Assembly: GCA_963971535.1 (NCBI GenBank)
Contig: OZ020598.1
Location: 88,426,985 to 88,490,984 of the forward strand
Source: Notolepis coatsorum
Lineage: Eukaryota; Chordata; Actinopteri; Aulopiformes; Paralepididae
DNA: 64,000 nt
Reading direction: 5' to 3'
Positions within the stretch are counted from its first letter, which is position 1. Each line of letters opens with the position of its first letter. The translations under genes were made by a program, and so were the position numbers. This document shows, piece by piece, positions 31,584 to 41,967 of the stretch. The notes beneath the pieces are model-generated. The model saw only the letters and a list, made by a program, of their open reading frames with translations. It did not search any database and was not told where the DNA came from.

Positions 31584-32352
31584 GTCAGAAAGCACTGTTC
31601 TGCCTTTTAGTGTCAGAAAGCACAGTTCTGCCTTTTAGTGTCAGAAAGCACTGTTCTGTATTTTAGTGTCAGAAAGCACAGTTCTGCCTTTTAGTGTCAG
31701 AAAGCACTGTTCTGTCTTTTAGTGTCAGAAAGCACAGTTCTGTCTTTTAGTGTCAGAAAGCACAGTTCTGTCTTTTAGTGTCAGAAAGCACTGTTCTGTC
31801 TTTTAGTGTCAGAAAGCACAGTTCTGTCTTTTAGTGTCAGAAAGCACTGTTCTGCCTTTTAGTGTCAGAAAGCACTGTTCTGCCTTTTAGTGTCAGAAAG
31901 CACTGTTCTGTCTTTTAGTGTCAGAAAGCACTGTTCTGCCTTTTAGTGTCAGAAAGCACTGTTGTCTTTTAGTGTCAGAAAGCACAGTTCTGCCTTTTAG
32001 TGTCAGAAAGCACAGTTCTGTCTTTTAGTGTCAGAAAGCACTGTTCTGTCTTTTAGTGTCAGAAAGCACTGTTGTCTTTTAGTGTCAGAAAGCACTGTTC
32101 TGCCTTTTAGTGTCAGAAAGCACAGTTCTGCCTTTTAGTGTCAGAAAGCACTGTTCTGTCTTTTAGTGTCAGAAAGCACAGTTCTGTATTTTAGTGTCAG
32201 AAAGCACAGTTCTGTCTTTTAGTGTCAGAAAGCACTGTTCTGCCTTTTAGTGTCAGAAAGCACAGTTCTGCCTTTTAGTGTCAGAAAGCACTGTTCTGCC
32301 TTTTAGTGTCAGAAAGCACAGTTCTGTCTTTTAGTGTCAGAAAGCACAGTTC

Positions 32353-32430
32353 AGCATTTATCTGCAATGCTGCTTTGATGCCCTCATTTTCTTCCGAAGA
32401 GGATTAATAAAAGTATCTATCCATCCATCT
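32353..32430 (+). mobile_element. LINE 3' tail fragment
   Basis: GCTGCTTTGATGCCCTCATT and GAAGAGGATTAATAAAAGTA end in a CTATCCATC simple repeat, the typical end of a 5'-truncated LINE. Confidence 0.55.
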
Positions 32431-33120
32431 ATAATTACCTCAATCTGCCTCTGCGTGGAGTCCAGTAGGGCACTGACATTGTTTGTCTTCATGTAAGCTC
32501 TACTATGTATGAACCATGACATGACATGACATGGGTCTGCTATACTGGGGCTGTGGGGCTTGCATTCTTACAGTTTTATGATCAATGACGTGGAAAAAGG
32601 CGTTAAGATCAATAGACCATCAATCAATAACATTTGTTCACTTCATAGAATAAGATCTGAAATGAAAACCGCATAATAATATTTTTGCACACAAATCTTT
32701 TAGAAATAATAACATCCAAAAGATGTTACATTGCTCGTCCGTCGACCTGTCGAATTGTGAGGTACGGTCTTATACAAAGGGTCGTTTTTTTTCTAGCTTG
32801 CTCAGTCCGTGCAAAGGAAAAGGTTCATATAGCCTACTAACTACACCTAGCCACATTTCTTTACACAACTTAGCCATTCACTGCCTGTCGCCTCTGAATT
32901 CCCCCTGGCTTTCGCCGAGGAAAAGCACCTAGTGCGCTCCTCAGAATGGCTTCTCGCTAAGCCCTCTTGCCCTACTGACCTCCTAGTAACCAAACATAAC
33001 AATGACCCCAGGGAGGGCGCGGGGGGGCGGGGGCCTGGTGTAACCCTTTCTCCAGAGCTGGAGCCATAAGTTCTGACACAGGAGAGTTCAACAGAGGTCT
33101 CCTCACCCTAGATGGTTACA
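32431..33120. other. No feature recognised
   Basis: A G-rich stretch GGGGGGGCGGGGG lies near 33020. No recognisable protein is encoded. Confidence 0.4.
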
Positions 33121-33168
33121 GCATGAAGAGAGAGAGAGAGACGGGAGGGAGAGAGAGAGACGGGAGAA

Positions 33169-33214
<46 letters not shown>
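33121..33214. repeat. (GA)n microsatellite
   Basis: The GA runs are interrupted by GACGGGA. Confidence 0.96.
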
Positions 33215-33218
<4 letters not shown>

Positions 33219-33849
33219 GGATCAGAGTGAGGAGAGGAGGAGATGGATGGTGTGATTGGAGGAGAAATGACCGTAGTGAGCGAGCCTGAGCAGAATAATG
33301 TAATAGCTGGCGTATTACCAGTGTTCTTGACGCCGCCTGCCTCGCAGACGAGACACGCCGTGGACAGCATCCAGCTCACCTCAAATAACCCAGTTCCACT
33401 ATTAGGGAGCCTCTCTCTCTCGCTCCCTCTCCTCTGGCTCGCGGCTGCCGGAGGGAGGAGGCCTGTAGCAACAAGGAAGACGCAGTGTGAGCCACTGTGT
33501 GGGTTTGTTGGTGAGCAGGTTTGCAGAGGGAAGGCTTTCCTGCTCTAGTAGGGTGTGTTGGTTATGGTAAGAAGAAACACCAGGAGGAGGAGGACGCCTG
33601 CCATTCAGTCGTCATTCAACCATCTCAGTTTTATCTCCAAGGCAACGCTCCATCACCGGAGTGGACAGCAGTCAGCGGGGGACAACATGTGACATAATGT
33701 GACACAACAACCCAAGTGTTCGAATTCAACTCATCGATTTAGTCAAAAAGATTTATTTGACAAGCATTTGGCTCCTGGTGTTAGTTTTGGACCAAGCTTA
33801 CGGCAGCTTTACCCAAACTGAATGCAAGACTATTTAGGCTAATTCTTTT
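33215..33849. other. Unique-looking, moderately GC-rich, unassigned
   Basis: A 101-residue ORF (33243-33548, +) has no motif that I recognise, and its second half is low-complexity Leu/Ser. The stretch lacks repeat hallmarks, so a regulatory or untranslated exon function is possible, but the sequence alone does not show it. Confidence 0.3.
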
Positions 33850-34456
33850 TTAAGGCCTTTTGTTAGTAAATGTGAATTTAAGACATTTTAAGACTTTCTA
33901 GGGACCCTGTATTGTGATTCTTTTTACTCTAAATACTAGGGATGCCGATTTCTCCGGCCCCACATCGGCCGATACAAATACAGATACTTGGACGCATGCT
34001 AGCCTATCCTCATATCATGAAGTGGTATCATGAGTGTTACAACACTGCTTGTAGGAAATTTTTTAATAAATGAACTGAAATCTATTTGTCAGTGTTAATC
34101 TTTTATTCAACTGGCATGTGTGACATGCATTAAATGGGGCACGTCGCCGAAAAACAACAGTGATTTATTTTGCACATAATCTCACACGTATCCCAAGGCT
34201 GTAAACTGTTTTGTACACATTCATTTAAGTTTGACAGTTAAAGAGTGTTGAATACATCACTGAAATGATGCAGATGAAAAAACTGCAATCCCTATCTAAT
34301 CTAGGGCTGCAACTAACGATTATTTTGTTATCGATTAATCTGTTGATTATTTTACCAGAAGAATCAACAACAATTGATTCTATTTGCATTTAATATTTAA
34401 AAATGTTTTACTAGTATCCTCAGGTCACATGGGTAGTTGCCTCTTTGACACCATCT
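33850..34456. mobile_element. Several element ends without partners
   Basis: TTAAGACTTTCTAGGGACCCTG ends at 33909 (right end of the AAGACTTTT family). TAGGGATGCCGATTTCTCC (33937) and TAGGGCTGCAACTAACGATT (34302) are hAT-type left ends. No closing ends were found, so these are truncated copies. Confidence 0.5.
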
Positions 34457-34559
34457 ACTGAGTACAGGGTATCTGCAGGTTTAGCCCAGTCAGATTTAAG
34501 GCTTTTTAAGACTTTTTAATGCCACTCAGAATTAAATTTAATACCAATTTCACGATAAC

Positions 34560-34810
34560 AAAATGGCAAAAATCATGGGTACTCTCAGTACACTCATTCA
34601 AGGGTACTACGACTATGCCTGGCTACACCTCATGGTACCAAAGCACCTCAAAGGTACTAAAAACAAGATTACAAACATCACAAAACAAACTGGTCAGACT
34701 ACTGCTTAACCTCACTCCTAAAACCCACTTTACCCCTGCCCACATTCAAAACCGCTCTTTAAGAGCACCTACGGGAGGCTGCAATTCGAAACTGGCCACC
34801 GTAAATGTCC

Positions 34811-34852
<42 letters not shown>

Positions 34853-35219
34853 TGTACAGTCTCATCCCCATCATATATATATAATATTTTCTGTTAGGAT
34901 CTCTGGGTAACAGTACTGTATATTATTTGCATATCGTATATGTCACAAATGTAACAGTACTACAGTATATACCTGTATGTCATGCATGTCCCTATGCCAT
35001 AAATGTCATGATGTCATGTATGTTTTTACTGTATTTATTTCTGTATATTTTATTTCATTTTTATTCTATTTTACTCTACTCTTATCCCAGGCAACTTGAT
35101 TGATTTGTGTTATTATTCTAATTAGTGACCTGTCCTGTCTAAATGTTTAAATGTTGAGCGATTTGCAGTGTCAAATTTCCCACGGGATAATAAAAGTATT
35201 TCTATTCTATCTATTCTAT
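34560..35219 (+). pseudogene. LINE ORF2 fragment, internally deleted, with 3' tail
   Basis: Across frames it gives YQSTSKVLKTRLQTSQNKLV and LTPKTHFTPAHIQN, then jumps to RAPTGGCNSK in the 3' end. The minus-strand LINE at 60115-61195 has about 300 bp more between these points. The tail CCCACGGGATAATAAAAGTA with a (TATTC)n-like end closes near 35219. Confidence 0.65.
34813..34849. repeat. Poly-C tract, 37 nt
   Basis: This is an uninterrupted C run inside the LINE fragment. The G-rich complement could form quadruplexes. The Pro-rich ORF end is an artefact. Confidence 0.95.
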
Positions 35220-35228
35220 GTTGTGTAT

Positions 35229-35520
35229 GTTTTTGATTGATTGATTGAAAACTTTATTAACAGATTGCAGAATGGGTACAATACAGTACAGCTCAATACA
35301 CACAATTGTTAAGGGGATGCAGACCAGAGAAAGACTTTCGTCTTGTTTACATCAGGGTCCCCCATTTTCAATTCATCAGGAATGTCTATATGAATTGAAA
35401 ATGGGGGACCCTGATGTAAACAAGACAAACGTCTTTCTCTGGTCTGCATCCCCTTATTATTGTGTGTATGTACTGTATTGTACACATTCTGCAATCTGTT
35501 AAATAAAGTTTTCATTCATC
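35229..35520. repeat. Two LINE 3' tails joined head to head (inverted repeat)
   Basis: The left copy (minus orientation) runs from ATTGATTGAAAACTTTATTA to CCCCCATTTTCAATTCATC. The right copy repeats the same segment inverted from GAATTGAAAATGGGGGACCC to AATAAAGTTTTCATTCATC. The arms are about 130 bp around a short centre near 35387. Confidence 0.88.
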
Positions 35521-35544
35521 CAGTTGTTTTGTTTTTGTGGTTTG

Positions 35545-35690
35545 GTTGAATGAATACTTTATTTAACAGATTTCAGAATGGGTACAATACAGTACAGCTC
35601 AATACACACAATAATAAGGGGATGCAGACCAGAGAAAGACTTTCGTCTTGTTTACATCAGGGTCCCCCATTTTCAATTCATCATAACATT
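35545..35690 (-). mobile_element. LINE 3' tail, third copy
   Basis: ACTTTATTTAACAGATTTCA through CCCCCATTTTCAATTCATC repeats the tail at 35229 and 58720. It is 5'-truncated. Confidence 0.8.
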
Positions 35691-36004
35691 TATGACATAC
35701 ACATATACAGTACGTTACTGCGTTCCAACCTACAACTGCTCCACACCAGTTCCACGCCAGTCTCCGTAAATGTTCCGTTATAAAAATAAAATACCATTTC
35801 AATACACAACAAGTTTTCGTGTTTTGAAATACATGAAAGGAAATTAGCTAACGTTGATTCGCCTAACGTTAAGGCTTTGCTACATGCTGCGTATTTCAAA
35901 ACACTGCGGTGAAAACAGAGTCCGGTAAACACAAGTTTGTAATTCCAATAGTGTATTCTGCCTGTTACTTGACTATTTCGATTATTGAAGTGGTATTTTT
36001 AAAA

Positions 36005-36259
36005 CTAACATTTACGGAGACCGGTGTGGAGCACTTGTAGTGTCGAGCCAGGCTGAGACACGTTAATAATATGATCCATTAGCTCACCTTGCATGTGGCT
36101 CGAAAGTGCACTCTCCCCCATCGTAAAAATCTTCAAGTCCTTTCTGCATATTTTGCAGACGGCTACTCGAGGATGTTCTCCTCTTTTCAACCATGACTTA
36201 TATTTGATATTTGAGCCAGAGCTCATTAAAACGGCAGCCTCCCGGCATTTTGACCACAC
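36005..36259 (-). pseudogene. hAT-type transposase N-terminus, BED zinc finger relic
   Basis: The 84-residue frame contains YKSWLKRGEHPRVAVCKIC followed by MGESALSSHMQGE and a later H. The aromatic residue, CxxC pair and His pair have the layout of BED fingers in fish hAT transposases (C.xC, then MGESAL..H..G..H). The second His is displaced by extra residues, and no catalytic domain follows, so it is a fragment, probably left from a formerly autonomous element. Confidence 0.6.
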
Positions 36260-36576
36260 ACACGCGCGCTGTTCTCAGATAGCACAGCTAAAAACACTAC
36301 GGGTAGAGCCGAGCCACATTTCATTTTGCGTGAAAGGCGATTTCAAAATAGGCTCAATCGAATCGCTCCGACTTATTTTATTTCTTTGTCTAAACAAACC
36401 AAACTATTCAGTCAGATAGCGATTTATTATTAAATCTATGTCTTTGTCTATGGCATTTTTTAAGACCTCTGAAAATGGATTTAAGACATTTTAAGACAAA
36501 CTAAGGCCTTAATTATTGATAAACAAATTTAAGACTTTTTAAGACTTTTTAAGGATCCGCGGACACCCTGTGAGTA

Positions 36577-36752
36577 GGAGATGAGCCATGAAGTTTATTT
36601 ATGTCTATAAATAATGCTGTGTAGTGTGGATGACTACTAGGGTGAGTAACCTACATGCCATTACTGCTTTTTATCTATTGACTCATTATAGCTACTTTAT
36701 TATCTTGAAATAATAGAACACCTGCACGTTACTATGACATTGTGTAAACTTA
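36577..36752. other. Nothing recognised
   Basis: A short AT-rich interval separates two elements. Confidence 0.4.
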
Positions 36753-36760
36753 CATACAAT

Positions 36761-36937
36761 CAGGGCACGAAATAAACTTTTTGACTCACCGGCCAGTGGC
36801 GGGTAGATGGAAAGAATCTACCCGCCAAGCATATTTCTTACCAGCCAAAAAAAACGCATTTTTGTGTCTCAGTGTCATTCGCCAAACGTAAAATCTGCCC
36901 GCCAATGGCGGGTGGCGGGTTCTAATTTCGTGCCCTG
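36761..36937. mobile_element. Short hAT-type MITE (CAGGGCACGAAATAAAC), 177 bp
   Basis: Right end CTAATTTCGTGCCCTG; perfect TSD CATACAAT at 36753-36760 and 36938-36945. The ends carry GGCGGGT/ACCCGCC strings. It is related to the larger element at 48511-49477. Confidence 0.93.
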
Positions 36938-37052
36938 CATACAATGTATCCAAGCCTGTTGCTAAATGCTTATAAGCTATATAGATATTCAAATCAATAT
37001 CTTCCTTTTTAATAAAATAGGCTCAGGAATCAGGATTGTTAAAGCTAATTAG

Positions 37053-38516
37053 TAGGGGTGCACCGATATGAAAATTGGCCACGATACCGATACCGATTGT
37101 TCAACTAACACAATCGGCCGATACCGATACTTGTGGCAAAAAATAAGTATTTTTAATTTTTTTTGATATTTATTTTTTATTTTTTTAATGAAACTACTGT
37201 ATATTTGTATGTGTATGTTTGTATTTGTAGGCCTCTTTACTTACTTAAAAAAGTAAACATCAAGAAATATGTTTATGGTATCACTGATCCCTCTCCCAGT
37301 ATCGTCTGGCGGCCTGCAGAGGGATACTATTTTCTCAACCAGAGCTTTCAACCAATGCAATGGAACCATTCTGGCGGCCTGCAGCGGGATACTATTCTCT
37401 CAACCAGAGCTTTCAACCAATGCAATGGAACCATTTTGATTGACAGTCGATTCGGCCAATTACGCCACACCGCTAGCACCCACCTCCTGCTGTTCTTACC
37501 ACCAATCGGCAAGCGTTTATTCATTTTCTACTTCGGGGCATGCCGCCATTGATCTGCTTGCAAGAATGCGAGTCAAACTCAGAACCACAACAAGCTAATA
37601 CGTTAGCTGCCCGGCAGTGCCCGCCGACCAGCGCGCTCCACAGGATGGCCAAACGAGACACAATGATTTTACTGCAACAAATGTTATAATAAAACAAAGC
37701 CTTTCTATACATTTGTCTGGTTGAAAACTTTATTAACAGATTGCAGAATGTGTAGTTGGGTACGGAATGAGCAACGGAATGGAACCAAGCTATGAACGGC
37801 TTGCTTGCTATCTTCGGGTAAATACTATGCTGATGTAATTGAACGTGTAACTAACTATATAACGTTAATGCCACAAAACGAATGTTTGTGTCATTTTAAC
37901 AGCAGATACTTTCTTAAATGCCATCCTCCCGACAGAGCGGTGTTGATGGGGAGCTCTGATGGGTTCGCTTGGTTGTGTTATTAGCATTGAACAGCTAACC
38001 GAAAGCTAGCGTTAACTAATGTTAAAGGTTTAGCCATAACGTTACGTTGGCTAAAGTTGGGGCTATTCATAATCCAGCAATAATGGCTGCAGACCTGCAA
38101 GCAAAGTACAGCAAGTTGGCAAAGGAGTATTCCAACGTAAATCACATTTTCACCAGTAACGTTAGTCTTCTGCCTCCCGGCTATGAACGGACTCTGAGTA
38201 ATAATAATATGCTGATGTTATTGTCCGTGTAACACTAACTATATAACGTTAATGCCACAAAACGAATGTCTTGTTAATCATAAATAGTAACTTTGATGCA
38301 GTAGCTTGTGTGTGTGTGTGGGGGACGGCGGGCGTTGTGCAGGTAGGTCGCGAGTGAACTTTTTTTTTTTTGCCTTTTGACGCTACACAAATTGATGGTT
38401 AGTTATCGGCGACTGCTATCGGCACATTTGAGCTTATCGGCCGATAGGCCGATAGCAGTCAACAAGGCACTTATCGGCCGATACCGATACCCGACCGATA
38501 TATCGGTGCACCCCTA
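37053..38516. mobile_element. hAT-type MITE, gene-fragment-carrying family, copy 2
   Basis: Left end TAGGGGTGCACCGATATG, right end ATATCGGTGCACCCCTA, perfect TSD CTAATTAG at 37045-37052 and 38517-38524. The flanks joined together match the uninterrupted repeat at 3381-3412, a related empty site. The interior matches 1279-2900 without its internal duplication and keeps the better-preserved exon (38083-38136). Confidence 0.93.
38083..38136 (+). pseudogene. ppp1r21: Captured first exon resembling ppp1r21, with intact GT donor
   Basis: ATG opens MAADLQAKYSKLAKEYSN (18 codons), followed immediately by GTAAAT, a possible 5' splice site. Vertebrate PPP1R21, an early-endosome protein with an N-terminal KLRAQ coiled coil, starts with a similar stretch ending LAQEYSK before KLRAQ. 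I see about 11-12 identities over 17 aligned positions. The length of one short coding exon and the donor position fit a captured exon 1 with flanking 5' UTR and intron. Downstream codons read into intron-like sequence. It is unlikely to make protein on its own, but it could supply an alternative first exon if inserted upstream of a gene. Confidence 0.55.
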
Positions 38517-38524
38517 CTAATTAG

Positions 38525-39240
38525 CCTAATCCATGTCAAAGAGTAGCCTATAGTACATTTATACACACACACACACACACACACATGAGAGGGAGAATAG
38601 CTTATAGCAGACTTAAAGATTTTACAATATTTTTGCTAATGAAGTGAAATATTTATTATCATCAACTATCCAGTTAGTTTTTATAGTGTAACGCTACTTC
38701 AAATCATTGAACGTACAGAGAGAGAGGGAGAGAGGGAGAGAGGGAGAGAGAGACGGGCTCAGCCCCCCCCCCCCCCCCCAATCCTCACTATTGGAACTCC
38801 GCAAAAACAAAACTGTGAGCGCTTCCAGGGTTATCTTAGCTTAGTTAGCAGCTATCATTAGATTAGGTTTTTACCACGACGTGGGCATACAAGAATGGCG
38901 AGGATGTAAAGCATGTTAGATGGATTGGACCCAGAGTTTTCACTGCATAGAAACAGCGCGACTCGCGAGAGGAGTGGAGTTGTCACAGGGCTGTAGAACG
39001 CAGAGCTGAAGCGCTGTCATAGCTTCTAAAATTTAAGGTGGGGGTATCAGGCTCAGCCCCTCGCTTACAGCTGGAGTTGACGTGAAACACCTCCTTTAAG
39101 CAAAATTCTATCTGATTAAAGGTCATAGAGATGGCAATTCTACAATTGCATCGGCCAATTAAAATAAAATCAGGTTAGGCTACTACAGTTAGGCTACTTC
39201 AATTAGACTTGTCCTAATAAACTAACCTACACTGTAACAC
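38525..39240. repeat. Repeat block paralogous to 3380-3930 and 63600-63830
   Basis: It contains a short (CA)n (38562-38585), GA and G/C runs (38717-38779), then CATGACGTGGG-like sequence and CATAGCTTCTAAAATTTAAG (39019-39038), shared with 63808-63827. It appears to be the interior of a larger decayed element. No gene was seen. Confidence 0.5.
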
Positions 39241-39739
39241 GCAACACTTTGATGAACATTGTTACTCAGCTGATAGAGTTATACCCTTCTTGCTGTCTTG
39301 TCGCACAGAACTTGTAAGTCGCTTTGGATAAAAGCGTCAGCTAAATGACTAAATGTAATGTAATGTAGACTACTTCAGTTAGGCTACTTAAATTAGGCTT
39401 CAGTTTGGCTACTTCAGTTAGAGGGTTTAAATCATCACTCAGTATGGAAAAAGAACAATCAAAACCCAGGCAACTGGACTAAGAAATTCTATTCAATGAA
39501 TGCAAATGAGCAAATCGATGCAGAATCACAAGATCTGAATTGTTGATTATTGCATGAATGAATTGGGCTATAATTTCTCCAAACCATAAGGGGAAACAGT
39601 GGGCTCCGTCACTAAAGGCAGAAGGGGTGTGAAAATCTACTGTAGAAATTATATATAATACATTGACCTACAGTAGAGTAGGTTCACTAAGCAGCATGGA
39701 CACTCTTCTCTAGCAACACCCTGCTTCACTCACAGTTTT
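39241..39739. other. LINE tail, then sequence with no recognised feature
   Basis: TAAGTCGCTTTGGATAAAAG with CGTCAGCTAAATGACTAAAT (39316-39355) is the common L2-type tail of fish SINEs and LINEs. TTAGGCTACTTCAATTAG-type short repeats surround it. Confidence 0.6.
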
Positions 39740-40000
39740 ACACACAGTCACACCTGGGAGCTGCCCAGTAGAACCAGTCTGACACTGTTGACCACTAGGG
39801 GCTGCCCAGTACAACCAGTCTGACACTGTTGACCACTAGGAGCTGCCCAGTACAACCAGTCTGACACTGTTGACCACTAGTAGGAGCTGCCCAGTACAAC
39901 CACAATCTGACACTGACGACCAATAGGAGCTGCCCAGTACAACCACAGTCTGACACTGTTGACCACTAGTAGGAGCTGCCCAGTACAACCAGTCTGACAC
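39740..40000. repeat. ~41-bp tandem repeat, about six units
   Basis: Units read GAGCTGCCCAGTACAACCAG then TCTGACACTGTTGACCACTA, with small insertions. Confidence 0.92.
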
Positions 40001-40029
40001 GATCAGCTACTGAGCAGCTGCACTGGAAC

Positions 40030-40200
40030 AGTTGGAGGTTAAGTGCCTTGCTCAAGGGCACTTCAGCAGTTGGTATTGAGAAAGGGGACACAAGGGGAGA
40101 CGGTTATTCATTCACTTGCCTGCCGATGTAGGGGGGATTGAACCGGCGACCTTTCCGGTCACAACACACACGTTCTCTAACCTATAGGCCTCCGCTGCCT
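40030..40200 (-). mobile_element. tRNA-derived SINE, 5' part
   Basis: The reverse complement starts AGGCAGCGGAGGCCTATAGG, has CGCCGGTTCAATCC (B box, about 40137-40150) and passes into CTTGAGCAAGGCACTTAACC. Confidence 0.75.
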
Positions 40201-40536
40201 GTTCACTGTGTACACGTTGGGCAGTTCGTACGAGACAATCAAGTCATTAATTACCCCTTTGGCCAACGATCATCCATTCACAGTGGCTCTCTGGGATGGA
40301 CTGACATCAACACAATAGCAGGGCTGACATCAACAACACTAAGTGGCAGGGCTGACACCAACACTAAACACTACAGTCTACAGCAGCTTGTTCTGCGCTC
40401 CATCACAGGCTAGTCTCACCAGAAATACATGCAAATAAATACAGACAGAAGAGTCTTGGACTCTTTTCACCTTAAAGAAGCTTTTAAATTATTATATATA
40501 TATAGATAACAAATCACTAGGCATTATAGAGGTTGA
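40201..40536. other. No feature recognised
   Basis: ORF 40138-40413 starts inside the SINE and shows no protein similarity that I recognise. A short (TA)n lies at 40492-40503. Confidence 0.4.
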
Positions 40537-40570
40537 CATGTGATATTCTCTATGTAGGCTAGTTCTTTAA

Positions 40571-41377
40571 AAGGTCCCATATTATGAAAAGAAATTGAAC
40601 TTTCAGTGCTTGTGCACATAATTTGGATCTCTGAGGGTCCTACTAACCCTCAAACACTGAAATAAGACAACCCCGTACAAAATTGTACCCAGTCTGTAAT
40701 CAGAAACTGTGCCTTTAAACAAGCCTTATGTGATGTCACACCAAAAAGCTCATTGCAAGGCGCAGTCCTTGTGCGTGTGAAAAACATGTGTGTACAAAAT
40801 GACGGCTTGCTCGTAAATCTCTACCTAACTAAGTTGAACCTAAAATATGTTTCCGACAACGTATTAAGTGGCAAGTAGGATATGAAATTGCTGTATCTTG
40901 AGTCATATTTGATCTGCAACGCCTAGTTTGACAGTTTGATCAGAATTTACTTCGATCGTGGGTTACTCACGCGCAATTCCGGAGCGCAATGTGCGGTCCT
41001 AGACTTGTGTGTGCGCATGTGAAAAAATAAAAAAAGTTTTGGCTTGCTCGTAAACTCTCTTTTCTAAATTAAGTTGAAACTCAAAGTGGGAAGTAGGATT
41101 ATGAAATTGCCGTGATATTTGTTCTGCTGCGTCTTGTTTGACAGTTTGATCAGAATGTTGTTTGATTGTTCACGCACAATTTCGGTGCGCTGCGTTGGGG
41201 AGCAGGAGCAGGAGTGCATTTAAAAAAAGGTACAGACACAGAAACAGCCTGTCGAGAATAGGACTCGAATAGAGACGTATATAGGCTGCTAGAATGCATC
41301 ATCTGATATTTTCAGCAAAAAATACTTCAAAGACCTATATTAACTTGTTGAAAGGGACTATAATATATATGGGACTT
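40571..41377. mobile_element. TTAA-flanked MITE (AAGGTCCCATATTAT)
   Basis: TTAA at 40567-40570 and 41378-41381 flanks termini AAGGTCCCATATTAT and ATATATATGGGACTT. TTAA use suggests Kolobok or piggyBac. The left flank GTGATATTCTCTATGTAGGC up to TTTAAA recurs without the element at 41415-41449. Fragments of this family's interior are at 55640-55780. Confidence 0.72.
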
Positions 41378-41381
41378 TTAA

Positions 41382-41967
41382 CGTGGGTCTATGTCCACTT
41401 ATTATCACTGACCTGTGTGATATTCTCTATTTAGGCTAGTTCTTTAAAGTGGGCCTACCTCTGTGATTAGCATAAAATTAGCATGTCTATGAAAGGGAGA
41501 CTCGCTGGGACCCGTAGGATTCCGATTACTTGAAGTGAGACCTCTTTTAAAATGGCCATGTCATTTATCCACTCCCACATTTTGGTTAACTTTGGAGTGT
41601 TGTTTATCCTCTCTCCCGACAAGCTAGCATGGCATGGTTGGTACCAATGGATTCCATAGCTTGTCTAAACTCATATGATGCAACTACTCTACTACTAAAA
41701 TGAGCTACAGCCTCACAGACACTCTGGGGCTTCATTAAAAAATATATACCGTGTTTTTGAAAATCGATACGGTATCACAAGACATATTGCGATACTCAAG
41801 TGTATCAATATTTTCTTACACCCCCAATAGGCAGTAGTAGGCAACTCGTTCAGATTTAACCAAAGGAGGTTGTGAATAGACAGTTGTTTATACAGTTTCT
41901 ATCAAATCTATAACAGGGTGGTGGTGTGTTTATATAAAAATATACGGTTTGTACTAGTCCTTGAGAT
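41382..41967. other. hAT right-end-like fragment; no gene
   Basis: GATACGGTATCACAAGACAT followed by TTTCTTACACCCCCAATA (41766-41829) looks like a hAT right end. No left end was matched. Confidence 0.4.

Larger units (their letters stand above)
30051..32352. repeat. 28-bp minisatellite, split by a SINE and a hAT
   Basis: The unit is CAGAAAGCACTGTTCTGCCT TTTAGTGT (28 bp), with CACTG/CACAG and GCC/GTC/GTA variants and occasional 26-bp units. One or two units precede each insertion (30051-30078, 30545-30575), and about 27 follow (31584-32352). Confidence 0.95.
34465..36570. mobile_element. Composite element, AAGACTTTTTAAGACTTT family, 6-bp TSD
   Basis: Left end CAGGGTATCTGCAGG, right end CCGCGGACACCCTG, both with subterminal TTAAGACTTTTTAA strings. 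TGAGTA lies directly on both sides (34459-34464, 36571-36576), giving a 6-bp rather than 8-bp duplication. The interior contains a LINE fragment, a poly-C run, several inverted LINE tails and a BED-finger relic. Confidence 0.65.

Noticed and set aside
31584-32352. AGAACAGTGCTTTCT on the minus strand of each minisatellite unit, like a glucocorticoid response element
   Set aside because: Only one half-site fits well (the second is CTTTCT, not TGTTCT), and the motif is inherent to the repeat; there is no supporting context.
33243-33548. 101-residue ORF in GC-rich unique sequence
   Set aside because: The second half is low-complexity Ser/Leu, there is no domain and no exon signals. Kept only as unassigned sequence.
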